Position numbers and translations under genes: made by a program
Origin: Kordia jejudonensis
Lineage (GTDB): Bacteria; Bacteroidota; Bacteroidia; Flavobacteriales; Flavobacteriaceae
NCBI RefSeq assembly: GCF_001005315.1
Contig: NZ_LBMG01000044.1
Coordinates: 1 to 55,079, forward strand
Direction of reading: 5' to 3'
DNA length: 55,079 nucleotides
Shown here: positions 8,766-17,401 of the stretch, piece after piece
Layout of the letters: each line of letters starts with the position of its first letter
Numbering within the stretch: the stretch's first letter is position 1
Notes under the pieces: model-generated
What the model was told of the DNA's origin: nothing
What the model saw: only the letters and a program-made list of their open reading frames with translations
Databases searched by the model: none

Positions 8766-9851
8766 ATGCAGCAAAATTCTCAAAAGAAAATATGTATAAT
8801 TGTCGATAGTTTAAGTATAGGTGGTTCAGAAAAGCAGGCAGCAAGCTTTTCAAAGTCACTCCACAAGGAACATTTTGACGTTTCTTTGATCTGTTTAAAA
8901 GATGAAATTTCGTATCCATACGAAGGAAAATTATATAATTTAGGACAGCGTGAATCTTCTGTAAAGATCATCAAACAAATTCGAAAGTTTTTTGCCTTTA
9001 AAAAAGCGTACACAGATTGCAATGCAGACGTATATATAGATTTCAGAATTCGAAGCAGGGTTTTTATGGAATGGTTGCTACATCAATTTGTATTTCAACC
9101 TAAAAAAATGGTCATGATGATTCATAGTTTCAATACATCTTGGCACATTCCAAAAGGCGTATTTTTTCAAAAAATCTACAATCAATCAAAAGCTGTTGTG
9201 GCAGTTTCTAAGGGAATTGAAGAAAAATTAAAAGCGGATTACGGGTTTACAAATACACACTACATTCCTAATTACAATGTTGATACAGAAGAAACGAAGC
9301 AATCAAACACAACATTTCCAGAAAACTATATTGTCGCTGTGGGACGATTGCAAAATGACATCAAGCAATTTGATCGTTTGATAACAACGTACAACGATTC
9401 CAACTTGGTAGAAAAAAATATACAACTATTAATTTTGGGAGATGGAGAAGATAAAGCATCTTTGCAACAACTTGTTGAAGAATTAGAATTGATAACGCAC
9501 GTAAAACTGATGGGATTTGTAGACAATGTAGCCGAATATCTCAAAAATGCAAGATTCTTAGTATTGTCAAGTAGGGTAGAAGGCTTTCCGATGGTTTTAA
9601 TAGAAGCATTGAAACAACAAACGCCTGTAATTTCATTTGATTGTAACTCAGGACCAAGTGAGATTATTCAACACAAAAGCAATGGTTTGCTCGTTGAGAA
9701 TCAAAACTTTGTGAAGTTAAAAGATGCAATGATACTGTTGGTCGAAAATTTTGAATTGTATATGAATTGTAAACAAAATACAGTATCTTCCATAAAAAAA
9801 TTTACTGAAAAAAACGTACTCCAGCAATGGATGCGCCTCTTAAAAACCTAA
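8766..9851 (+). CDS. Glycosyltransferase family 4 protein
   Basis: This 361-residue GT-B enzyme has the classic family 4 marks: the N-terminal glycine motif LSIGGSEKQAASF, the linker GRLQNDIKQFDRLI, the strand LLILGDGEDKASLQQL, and the donor-site motif SSRVEGFPMVLIEALKQQTP with its two glutamates. It probably transfers a hexose or aminohexose from a nucleotide sugar during surface-glycan assembly. A TATATTTG -7 box lies at 8734-8741, 25 bases upstream. It is followed after 3 bases by the FdtA-like gene, so both are one transcript. Confidence 0.9.
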   Translation: MQQNSQKKICIIVDSLSIGGSEKQAASFSKSLHKEHFDVSLICLKDEISYPYEGKLYNLGQRESSVKIIKQIRKFFAFKKAYTDCNADVYIDFRIRSRVFMEWLLHQFVFQPKKMVMMIHSFNTSWHIPKGVFFQKIYNQSKAVVAVSKGIEEKLKADYGFTNTHYIPNYNVDTEETKQSNTTFPENYIVAVGRLQNDIKQFDRLITTYNDSNLVEKNIQLLILGDGEDKASLQQLVEELELITHVKLMGFVDNVAEYLKNARFLVLSSRVEGFPMVLIEALKQQTPVISFDCNSGPSEIIQHKSNGLLVENQNFVKLKDAMILLVENFELYMNCKQNTVSSIKKFTEKNVLQQWMRLLKT

Positions 9852-9854
9852 AAT

Positions 9855-10280
9855 ATGTCTACAACTGTAGCTGATATACAACTGATAACAATACCTAAAA
9901 TTGAAGATTTTAGAGGAAATATCTCTGTAATTGAAGGTGAAACAATTCCTTTTACATGCAAGCGTGTATACTATTTATATGATATTCCTAGTGGCGCAAA
10001 AAGAGGCGGACATGCACATGTAGAGCAACATGAAGTGCTGATTGCTTTGAGTGGAAGTTTTGAAGTAATTTTTAAAGATGGAACGCAAAAAAGACGCATA
10101 CTATTAAACAAACCCAATCAAGGTTGTCTCATTCCACACGGAATTTGGCGCGAATTGGAAAACTTTTCTTCAGGTGCCGTTTGTTTGGTATTAGCTTCCG
10201 ATGAATTTGATGAAGCGGACTACATTCGCGATTATCAAGATTTCGTCATCACAAAAGAAAACATAAAACTTTCGAAATAG
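9855..10280 (+). CDS. FdtA/QdtA-like sugar 3,4-ketoisomerase
   Basis: This 141-residue cupin-fold protein matches the WxcM/FdtA family, which isomerises dTDP-4-keto-6-deoxyglucose to the 3-keto sugar before amination. The signature KRGGHAHVEQHEVLIALSG carries the catalytic and metal-free active-site histidines, and the second strand pair ends in GCLIPHGIWRELENFSSG. The C-terminus FDEADYIRDYQDF is family-typical. It sits 3 bases after a glycosyltransferase, while its expected partner aminotransferase (FdtB-like) is 7 kb away at 1402. The two together imply a 3-amino-3,6-dideoxyhexose. Whether the 4-OH is axial or equatorial (FdtA or QdtA) cannot be read here. Confidence 0.9.
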   Translation: MSTTVADIQLITIPKIEDFRGNISVIEGETIPFTCKRVYYLYDIPSGAKRGGHAHVEQHEVLIALSGSFEVIFKDGTQKRRILLNKPNQGCLIPHGIWRELENFSSGAVCLVLASDEFDEADYIRDYQDFVITKENIKLSK

Positions 10281-10317
10281 TGTAAACTATAGTAGTGAGT
10301 ATTGAGTGTTCAAAATC

Positions 10318-10343
10318 TGTCACATCGTGCGCAGTCGAGATGC
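10318..10343. repeat. Dispersed GCGCAGTCGA repeat, copy 2
   Basis: tcacatcgtgcgcagtcgag matches the other copies at 339, 19331 and 24372. It lies in the 75-base spacer between the convergent FdtA-like gene and a glycosyltransferase, where no ordinary terminator is seen. Confidence 0.7.
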
Positions 10344-10355
10344 AACAAAAACAAC

Positions 10356-11297
10356 CTAAAACGAAGTGACTTTCACATTCAACTTCAACAATAATTCTTT
10401 AATCTTCTTTACAAAAAGAATTACAAAACGAGGACTTTTTAATAACAAACGCTGTTTCCAAGTCAAATTGCTGTACACAATATGTTTCAACATTTTATTC
10501 TTCTGTGGAATCGCATTTTCTATATAATATAAAGACGCATAAATATAACGGTACAAGTCCAAGAACTTCTTTAAAGAATGATTCTCGGTTGCCAAATCTT
10601 CATAACGATCCAAATCGGGAAGTGTTTTTTGACTAATGCTACTTCGCGTCATCTGATTCGGAACGGCAAAACGCATGGAAACCAATGCTTCATAATGGTA
10701 CGCCACTTTATGTTTAGAACCATATTTAATGTAAAAATCAATATCTTCTGAAAACGTAATTTTCGGATTAAAAAAGTTGCCATCGCTACAAATAGACTTT
10801 TTAAATGCCAAACAACTCGGATTAAAAATAGGTTGAAACATATTGGCTTCAAAAAAATCTGGAACCACAAAAGCAGTTCCTTTCAAAGCGGAAGAAATAT
10901 TTTTTTTAGGCGCTATCGCTTCATTTGAAGTATAAATTTCGCTATAATCAGTTCCATACAAAGAAGCTTCAGGAAACGTTTCGTACAAATGTTTTATTGT
11001 TTTTAAATAGTTGGGAAGCCAAATATCATCAGCATCAAGCAATGCAATCACAGTTCCGCTTGCGTGTGAAATTCCAACATTTCGTGTGGCAGACAAACCA
11101 AGATTTTGAGGATTTTCAATAATGGAAATTCTCGGATCAGAAATATTCTTTACCAGCTGTACACTTTCATCCGTACTTGCATCATTTACCACAATAATTT
11201 CAAAATCCGTAAAACGCTGTTGCAATACACTTTCAATCGTTTCTTGAATGTACATTGCTTTGTTGTAAAGTGGAATAATTACAGAAAATAATGGCAT
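10356..11297 (-). CDS. Glycosyltransferase family 2 protein
   Basis: This is a GT-A fold inverting glycosyltransferase of 313 residues. The domain opens with FSVIIPLYNKAMYIQETIES, has the nucleotide-binding strand FEIIVVNDASTDES, the NLGLSATRNVGISHASG segment, and the metal-binding DxD region ALLDADDIWLP (near residue 88). The C-terminal 60 residues are basic and hydrophobic and may touch the membrane. Its start codon overlaps the stop of the preceding GT2 gene by one base, so it is the last gene of the ftsE-led operon. Confidence 0.92.
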   Translation of the reverse strand: MPLFSVIIPLYNKAMYIQETIESVLQQRFTDFEIIVVNDASTDESVQLVKNISDPRISIIENPQNLGLSATRNVGISHASGTVIALLDADDIWLPNYLKTIKHLYETFPEASLYGTDYSEIYTSNEAIAPKKNISSALKGTAFVVPDFFEANMFQPIFNPSCLAFKKSICSDGNFFNPKITFSEDIDFYIKYGSKHKVAYHYEALVSMRFAVPNQMTRSSISQKTLPDLDRYEDLATENHSLKKFLDLYRYIYASLYYIENAIPQKNKMLKHIVYSNLTWKQRLLLKSPRFVILFVKKIKELLLKLNVKVTSF

Positions 11298-12193
11298 TAT
11301 TGGCGTTTATCTAAGTAACAAAGATACGTTAATCGATATAAGTCAAAAATAAACATCGACGGATTGCTCGATACTAGGTTTTTTTTGAAATAATTTCCAA
11401 ACCACGAATACATGAGCGATAAAATATGATGCAATCCAAACTTTTTAACGCGTGTATATACTTTGGTAATCAAAATATCGTTTGGAGCAATCAAACCATT
11501 TTTAAGGAACAAAATCAACACTTCTACCGATTCCATCGACTTGTGAATAAAACCTTCACTTGTGTCTAAACCCAAGTGATACACAGGATTGTGAATATGT
11601 GTCATATGCACTTTCAGGTGTTTCAAATCGTTGGCAAATAACGTATCTTCATGTCGCGCATTCGGAATATCTTCATTAAACGTTACCTTTTCAAAAACAT
11701 CTTTCCGAATCAAAAAACTCAAGGTTAAAAAACGTAAATACGAAGCTTCTTGTCGTTGCTTCACGCTCAGTGCTTCTCGTTCCTTTCCATAAATCCAACG
11801 CAATACATTTTCTTGTTTAGGTTTTTCTTGCTGATACAAAATACCGCCATAAATCACTTCTTTTTCATCTGAAATGCTAGCAACATATTTTGTAATAAAA
11901 TCGTCTGAAACTGGCAACACATCTGCATCCAAAAACAACAACCATGTGTAAGTTGCTTTCTGTGCCAACAAATTCCGAATTCGGCTACGACCGATATTTT
12001 CAGGTAAAACCGTGTACGTCGCATTTGGCAATACATTAATAGCTTCGTTTTGTTGTATAGTAGCTGTATTTTCAGAATGATCATCCAAACACAAAATCTC
12101 AAAAACATAGTCCGTTTCAGATAATTGCGCGTGTATTTGCTTTACCAAAGGGTAAATGTCATAATTATACGTTGGAATTAATACTGATAGCAT
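11297..12193 (-). CDS. Glycosyltransferase family 2 protein
   Basis: This 298-residue GT-A enzyme opens with LSVLIPTYNYDIYPLVKQIH and has the strand EILCLDDHSENTATIQQNE and the DxD motif WLLFLDADVLPVSDDFI. The acceptor side contains an NARHEDTLFANDLK segment, similar to the ED motif region of bacterial GT2 enzymes. It overlaps both neighbours by one base (start of one on the stop of the other). The role is sugar addition on the inner-membrane face; donor and linkage are unknown. Confidence 0.9.
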   Translation of the reverse strand: MLSVLIPTYNYDIYPLVKQIHAQLSETDYVFEILCLDDHSENTATIQQNEAINVLPNATYTVLPENIGRSRIRNLLAQKATYTWLLFLDADVLPVSDDFITKYVASISDEKEVIYGGILYQQEKPKQENVLRWIYGKEREALSVKQRQEASYLRFLTLSFLIRKDVFEKVTFNEDIPNARHEDTLFANDLKHLKVHMTHIHNPVYHLGLDTSEGFIHKSMESVEVLILFLKNGLIAPNDILITKVYTRVKKFGLHHILSLMYSWFGNYFKKNLVSSNPSMFIFDLYRLTYLCYLDKRQ

Positions 12194-12930
12194 TATTTGG
12201 TCGCAATTAAAATAGTTTCAGGGGAAATGTATCCGTAGTACACATCGTGTTCTACAGATTCAAAAGTAAGCGTTTTTACGGTAAATCCTACGCTTGTTAA
12301 CCGATCTTTTAGTCCTTCCGGAGAATATACGCGTACATGATCTTCCTGACCAAAATGTGTTAAGCGATCTTCAGGACTTGTAATTGCTGGATTTTCATAA
12401 ATAGCACCATCTTTAAAAGGTGTTTGAATAAAAACAATTCCATTGGGTTTTGTAACTCTGTACAATTCTTGCATTGCCTGAATATCTTCCGAAATATGTT
12501 CCAATACATGAAAACAAATAATACGATCAAAAGTTGCGTCTTTTTGGTCAATATCTGTAATATCAAACTGAAAATCAGCAATAAATTCATCTTCGTAATC
12601 TGAAGTGATGTATGACAAATCAGCTCGCTTTTTTAATTTCCGATATATATTTCTTGAAGGCGAAAAATGCAATACATTTCCTTGTAAATCATAGCTAGAA
12701 TGCAACAATTTCCAAAGGCGACGATTTCTGGCTAAACTTCCGCAAAAAGGACACAACAAATCATTTCTTTCAAGTTTGATAAACGATCGAAGTTTTTTTT
12801 GACAAACCGTACATTGATGTGAATTCCCAATGTAAAAAAGACCATGAAAAAACCTAAAAAAAGGTTCATTATTAAAAATAAAACGATTCGGAAGTAGCTT
12901 CTTTACGAAGTTTTTAAGTGTATTATACAT
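12193..12930 (-). CDS. SAM-dependent methyltransferase with N-terminal zinc ribbon
   Basis: This 245-residue protein joins a four-cysteine zinc ribbon (CTVC near residue 38 and CPFC near residue 59, followed by GSLARNRRLW) to a class I methyltransferase domain. The SAM site is poorly glycine-rich (VLHFSPSRNIYRKL), but motif IV FDRIICFHVLEHISED and post-motif GIVFIQTPF are clear type-11 features. Such proteins occur in polysaccharide loci and may methylate a glycan. The stop overlaps the next GT2 gene by one base and its start overlaps ftsE by eight bases. Confidence 0.85.
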   Translation of the reverse strand: MYNTLKNFVKKLLPNRFIFNNEPFFRFFHGLFYIGNSHQCTVCQKKLRSFIKLERNDLLCPFCGSLARNRRLWKLLHSSYDLQGNVLHFSPSRNIYRKLKKRADLSYITSDYEDEFIADFQFDITDIDQKDATFDRIICFHVLEHISEDIQAMQELYRVTKPNGIVFIQTPFKDGAIYENPAITSPEDRLTHFGQEDHVRVYSPEGLKDRLTSVGFTVKTLTFESVEHDVYYGYISPETILIATK

Positions 12931-13603
12931 TTTTTTGCACTACTTCGAAGACTTTGCCTCCGTCGCATTTTAAAGTTTTAGAAGGATATTTCAAAATCAT
13001 CGCATAATCGTGTGTTGCCATCAAAATAGTACGTCCGTTTTTGTTGATTTCTTGCAAAACCTGCATCACTTCCATACTGGTTTGCGGATCTAAATTTCCA
13101 GTAGGTTCATCAGCAATAATCAATTCAGGATCATTCAAAAGTGCACGTGCAATGGCAATACGTTGTTGTTCGCCACCCGAAAGTTGATGCGGATATTTAA
13201 AGTTTTTCGTCTTCATGCCAACTTTATCTAGCACTTCGTCAATTTTGGCGTCCATTTTGTCTTTATCTTTCCAGCCTGTAGCTTTCAGTACAAATTGCAA
13301 ATTGGCGGCAACCGTTCGATCATTCAACAATTGAAAATCTTGAAAAACAATCCCAAGTTTTCTTCGTAAAAAAGGAATTTCTTTCTCTTTCAAGCTTTTC
13401 AAATTAAAATCAACAATACTTCCTTCGCCTTCTGTCAAAGGCAAATCGCCATACAATGTTTTAATAAAACTACTTTTTCCCGAACCTGTTTTCCCGATCA
13501 GGTATACAAAATCTCCTTTATGAATCGTAAGGTTGATATCTGAAAGAATAAGATTTTCTCTTTGAAAAATAGAAACGCCTCTAAGGTTGAGAATTTGCTC
13601 CAT
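12923..13603 (-). CDS. ftsE: Cell-division ABC ATPase FtsE
   Basis: FtsE is the ATPase of the FtsEX complex, which controls cell-wall hydrolases at the septum. All nucleotide-binding motifs are present: Walker A GKTGSGKSS, Q-loop FQDFQLL, signature LSGGEQQRIAIARAL, Walker B ELIIADEPTGNLDP and switch ATHDY. The 226-residue length matches FtsE rather than longer LolD-type importers. No ftsX lies next to it. Instead it overlaps a methyltransferase and two glycosyltransferases, so it leads a transcript of surface-glycan genes. An assignment to another MacB/LolD-like system cannot be fully excluded. Confidence 0.85.
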   Translation of the reverse strand: MEQILNLRGVSIFQRENLILSDINLTIHKGDFVYLIGKTGSGKSSFIKTLYGDLPLTEGEGSIVDFNLKSLKEKEIPFLRRKLGIVFQDFQLLNDRTVAANLQFVLKATGWKDKDKMDAKIDEVLDKVGMKTKNFKYPHQLSGGEQQRIAIARALLNDPELIIADEPTGNLDPQTSMEVMQVLQEINKNGRTILMATHDYAMILKYPSKTLKCDGGKVFEVVQKNV

Positions 13604-13743
13604 GTATTGTGAATGATTTTATAGAATACACAAAGTAAACAATTAAAGTCCAATACTGAAAAATTAAATGCAGAAATCGGTTTTGAAATCGGTTTTCAGG
13701 TTTTAGGTCTTGGGTTGTTTGGGTGTTTGTTGACTTCAATATT

Positions 13744-13818
13744 CGTCATTGCCAGGAATTTTGACGAAGCAATCTTTTTAATAATAAACAGACTACTTCA
13801 CTGTCGTTCGTAATGACG
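13744..13818. repeat. CGTCATTGC ... GTAATGACG palindromic repeat
   Basis: The ends CGTCATTGCCAGGAA and TGTCGTTCGTAATGACG are inverted copies, with a TTGACGAAGCAATC stretch inside. This resembles mobile palindromic spacer repeats seen in many bacterial genomes. It is probably non-coding. Confidence 0.65.
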
Positions 13819-13840
13819 TTTTAAATTAAAAATTCAACAT

Positions 13841-14060
13841 TTATAATGCTTTTGGTATCAATTTATCTACCTGTTGATTCATTAACTTGATTGCTTCAAA
13901 ATCTATTTTCTTTTTTCTATACGTTGTTTTTAAATAATTCAACATTCAACATTCAACATTTAAAATTTATAATGCTTTTGGTATTAATTTATCTATCTGT
14001 TGATTCGTTAACTTGATTGCTTCAAAATCTATTTTTTTCTATACGCTGTTTTTAAACAAT
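13841..14060 (-). pseudogene. Tandemly duplicated fragment of a gene C-terminus
   Basis: Two copies offset by exactly 126 bases both read, on the minus strand, a tail KIDFEAIKLMNQQVDKLIPK-AL followed by a stop at the same place (13841-13843 and 13967-13969). They differ by one silent change (Leu), one V to I and one M to T. Copy 1 stays open upstream through KTTYRKKK; copy 2 has lost four bases there and reads a stop. No start or body of the gene remains. The parent family is not recognised. Confidence 0.5.
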
Positions 14061-14313
14061 TCAACATTCAACACTTAAAATTTATAATTATAGAAACTAA
14101 CTATACTCCAGCAATCCTACAGTCCAACAATCTAATAATCTAGCATCAAACATACTTATCCTAAAAAACACACGTTATCTCATTAAACAATTGTGTTTTT
14201 CTTAACAAAAAGCTATTCTACAAAGTTGGCGTAACAGATATATTTGCGTTAAGTTTGTAAGGAATAGAAATACAATCGCAATTCATTGCAAAACTCATAA
14301 AACAATAAGATTC

Positions 14314-17300
14314 ATGAGCAAAAAAAATCTTCAACTTATTCTATGTTTCGTGTTCGTATGTGTACAATTCTCATACGCTCAAAAAACCAAAGTGTATACA
14401 CACGATTTAAAGGATTACAACGAAGCATTACATTTGTACAACAGCAAACAATATCAGGCTTCACAGGCACTTTTTGATCGTGTCAAAGGCGAAACTGATG
14501 ATTTTGAAACGGAAGCCAACTGTGCATATTACATCGCCAACTGTGCCGTTCGTTTAAATCAGCTTGGCGCGGATAATATGATGGAAGATTTTGTAAAACG
14601 CTATCCAACAAGTACCAAGCGAAACTCCGCATATATTGACGTGGCAGACTACTATTTTGAAAATGGCAAATATGCACGTGCGCTAAAATGGTATGATAAA
14701 TCTGGCGAAAAAGGACTTACAAATTCGCAGCGTGAAGATTATAATTTCAAAAAAGGATACGCGTATTTCACGTCTAAAAAATACGATCAGGCAAAAACGT
14801 ATTTCCAAAAACTATTAGACTCCCAAAAATACGGTTCACAAGCAAAATATTACACAGGATACATTGCGTATCAAGAAGATAAATACGAAGAGGCCAACGA
14901 ATATTTTGAAGGTGTTTCGGAAGAAGACGAATTCAATGAAAAGCTATCTTATTTCAAAGCAGACATGAATTTTAAACTTGGAAACTTTCAAAAAGCGATC
15001 GATTTATCCAAAAAAGAATTGCCAAATGCTGACAGAAAAGAAATTTCGGAACTCAATAAAATCATTGGAGAAAGTTATTTCAATCTTGAAAAATATGAAG
15101 AAGCCATTCCATATTTAAAAGCTTACAAAGGTAAAAAAGGAAGATGGAACAATACAGATTTCTACCAATTAGGCTATGCATATTACAAGCAAAAAGACTA
15201 TGAAAATGCTATCAAACAATTCAACAAAATTGTAAGTGGAAGCAACTCAGTAGCACAAAATGCCTACTATCATTTAGGAGAATGTTACCTAAACACAGAC
15301 AAAAAACAACAAGCATTAAACGCATTCCGTAATGCCTCACAAATGGATTTTGATCTAAAAATTCAGGAAGATGCAGGATTAAACTATGCACGACTGAGTT
15401 ATGAAATTGGGAATCCATACGAAAGTGTTCCTTCGGTATTGACATCGTACTTAAAAAAATATCCTGAAACGGAACATCAAGCGGAATTAGAAGAACTCTT
15501 AGTCAGTTCATACATCACATCAAAAGATTATGAAGCTGCACTAAATTTACTAGAAGCAAGTAAAAAATATAGCGACAAAGAAACCTATCAAAAAGTAGCA
15601 TTTTACAGAGCAATAGAATTGTTTAATGATGGAAACTACCAAGATGCATTGACCTATTTTGAAAAATCGCTCAAGGAAAATGCTTCCGCAGAATATACAG
15701 CAAGAGCAACGTTTTGGAATGCGGAAACAAACTACTTATTAGATAATTATGATATAGCATTAACAGGTTTTCAATCTTTTGCCAATGCTAACATTACAGA
15801 TACAGAAGAAGCGCAAACCATTGATTACAACTTGGCATACACATACTTCAAGCAAAAAGATTATGCCAATGCAATTACTAATTTTGAAAAATTTATCACG
15901 AATAATGCAGATGATACAGGTCGTGTAAATGACAGTTATTTACGTTTAGGAGACAGTCATTTTGTAACGAGTAACTATGCTGATGCCATCAAAGCGTATG
16001 ACAAAGCCATTGCCATGAAAGGTGTTGATGAAGATTATGCGTATTTCCAAAAAGCGATTAGTTATGGTTTTACAGGAAAAACGAATACGAAAATTAGTGA
16101 ATTGGATACGTTCACAAAAAAATATAAAACATCGTCCTTACGTGATGATGCGTTCTACGAATTAGGAAATACGTACATCAACGAAGAAAAAACTGAAAAT
16201 GGTTTAAACACGTATGAAAAACTAGTTAAAGACTATCCAAAAAGTTCATATGTGCCAAAAGCATTGCTAAAGCAAGGTTTAATCAATTTCAATAGTGGAA
16301 AAAACCAAGTAGCGTTGACAAAATTTAGAGCCGTAGTTGCAAAGTTTCCAAACACGGAAGAAGCAGTTCAGGCAGTGGCAACAGCAAAATTAATTTACAT
16401 TGAATTGGGGCAAGTAGAAGTCTATGCAAATTGGGTAAAAAACCTCGATTTTGTAGATGTTACCGATGCCGAATTGGACAATGCGACGTATGAAGCTGCG
16501 GAGAAACAATTCATCCAAAACAATACCAACAAAGCCATTGAAGGATTTGAAAAATACACACAACAATTTCCAAACGGATTGCATGCGACAAAAGCTAATT
16601 TCTACTTAGCACAATCGTACTTTAGTAAAGGCGAAACGCAAAAAACAATTCCGTATTATCAATATGTTTTACAAACAGAACGTAACGAATATACAGAACA
16701 AGCGTTGGCGCGTTTGGCACAAGTTTTCTTAGAAACCAATACGTATACAAAAGCAATTCCAGTATTAAAACGATTGGAAGAAAGTGCCGATTTTCCTCAA
16801 AACATCACATTTGCACAGTCAAACTTAATGAAAGCAAACTACGCGCTCAGCAGTTATGCGCAAGCGGTTAATTATGCAGAAAAAGTGTTGGCAAACGAAA
16901 AAGTGGACGATCGTATCAAAAGTGATGCACACGTTATCATTGCGCGTTCGGCAATTGCTACGAACGATGAAGACAAAGCAAAACTTGCCTACCAAGAAGT
17001 GCAAAAAATTGCCAAAGGAAAATTAGCAGCTGAAGCGTTGTACTACGATGCATATTTCAAAAACAAAGAAAAGGACTTTGACGGTTCTAACACGGCAGTT
17101 CAAAAACTGGTAAAAGACTATTCAAGCTACAAACGATTTGGTGCAAAAGGACTCATCCTAATGGCGAAAAACTTTTACGCACTAGAAGATGCTTTCCAAG
17201 CAACGTACATTTTAGAAAGTGTTATTAAAAACTTTACGGATTTCACGGAAGAAGTTAGCGAAGCTCAAAAGGAATTAGCCAAAATAAAAACGGCAGAAGC

Positions 17301-17349
17301 AAAACGGAATTCATCTGTAACGCCAGCCGAAGATAACGATGGAAACTAA
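14314..17349 (+). CDS. Large periplasmic tetratricopeptide-repeat protein
   Basis: This 1011-residue protein has a signal peptide (LQLILCFVFVCVQFSYA, residues 5-21) and then consists almost wholly of TPR-like helix pairs, for example YYIANCAVRLNQLGADNM, AYYHLGECYLNTDKKQQALN and AFYELGNTYINEEKTENGLN. Some twenty or more repeats are spaced about 34-38 residues apart. TPR solenoids are scaffolds, and this one would act in the periplasm or at the outer membrane. The next gene, an outer-membrane barrel, starts within or just after its 3' end, which suggests the two work together. No enzyme domain is visible. Confidence 0.88.
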   Translation: MSKKNLQLILCFVFVCVQFSYAQKTKVYTHDLKDYNEALHLYNSKQYQASQALFDRVKGETDDFETEANCAYYIANCAVRLNQLGADNMMEDFVKRYPTSTKRNSAYIDVADYYFENGKYARALKWYDKSGEKGLTNSQREDYNFKKGYAYFTSKKYDQAKTYFQKLLDSQKYGSQAKYYTGYIAYQEDKYEEANEYFEGVSEEDEFNEKLSYFKADMNFKLGNFQKAIDLSKKELPNADRKEISELNKIIGESYFNLEKYEEAIPYLKAYKGKKGRWNNTDFYQLGYAYYKQKDYENAIKQFNKIVSGSNSVAQNAYYHLGECYLNTDKKQQALNAFRNASQMDFDLKIQEDAGLNYARLSYEIGNPYESVPSVLTSYLKKYPETEHQAELEELLVSSYITSKDYEAALNLLEASKKYSDKETYQKVAFYRAIELFNDGNYQDALTYFEKSLKENASAEYTARATFWNAETNYLLDNYDIALTGFQSFANANITDTEEAQTIDYNLAYTYFKQKDYANAITNFEKFITNNADDTGRVNDSYLRLGDSHFVTSNYADAIKAYDKAIAMKGVDEDYAYFQKAISYGFTGKTNTKISELDTFTKKYKTSSLRDDAFYELGNTYINEEKTENGLNTYEKLVKDYPKSSYVPKALLKQGLINFNSGKNQVALTKFRAVVAKFPNTEEAVQAVATAKLIYIELGQVEVYANWVKNLDFVDVTDAELDNATYEAAEKQFIQNNTNKAIEGFEKYTQQFPNGLHATKANFYLAQSYFSKGETQKTIPYYQYVLQTERNEYTEQALARLAQVFLETNTYTKAIPVLKRLEESADFPQNITFAQSNLMKANYALSSYAQAVNYAEKVLANEKVDDRIKSDAHVIIARSAIATNDEDKAKLAYQEVQKIAKGKLAAEALYYDAYFKNKEKDFDGSNTAVQKLVKDYSSYKRFGAKGLILMAKNFYALEDAFQATYILESVIKNFTDFTEEVSEAQKELAKIKTAEAKRNSSVTPAEDNDGN

Positions 17350-17401
17350 TCTGAAAGACGACATTTTGAAATCAAACACAAACATACAAAGCAAGCAATT
17401 T

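Larger units (their letters stand above)
13604..14313. other. Long spacer with repeats and decayed gene tail
   Basis: This 710-base spacer lies between divergent transcripts. It contains a palindromic repeat (13744-13818), a tandem 126-base duplication carrying what looks like a protein C-terminus (13841-14060), and the leader of the TPR gene with a TATATTTG box at 14239-14246. No intact gene was found. Confidence 0.6.

Noticed and set aside
14226-14246. Full promoter before the large TPR gene
   Set aside because: A good TATATTTG box exists at 14239-14246, but the nearest TTGG is only 9 bases away, too close for a -33 element, so only the -7 box is noted.
17339-17401. Upstream ATG of the outer-membrane barrel as its start
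   Set aside because: It would put 21 hydrophilic residues ahead of a standard signal peptide; the internal ATG at 17402 gives a normal export signal.
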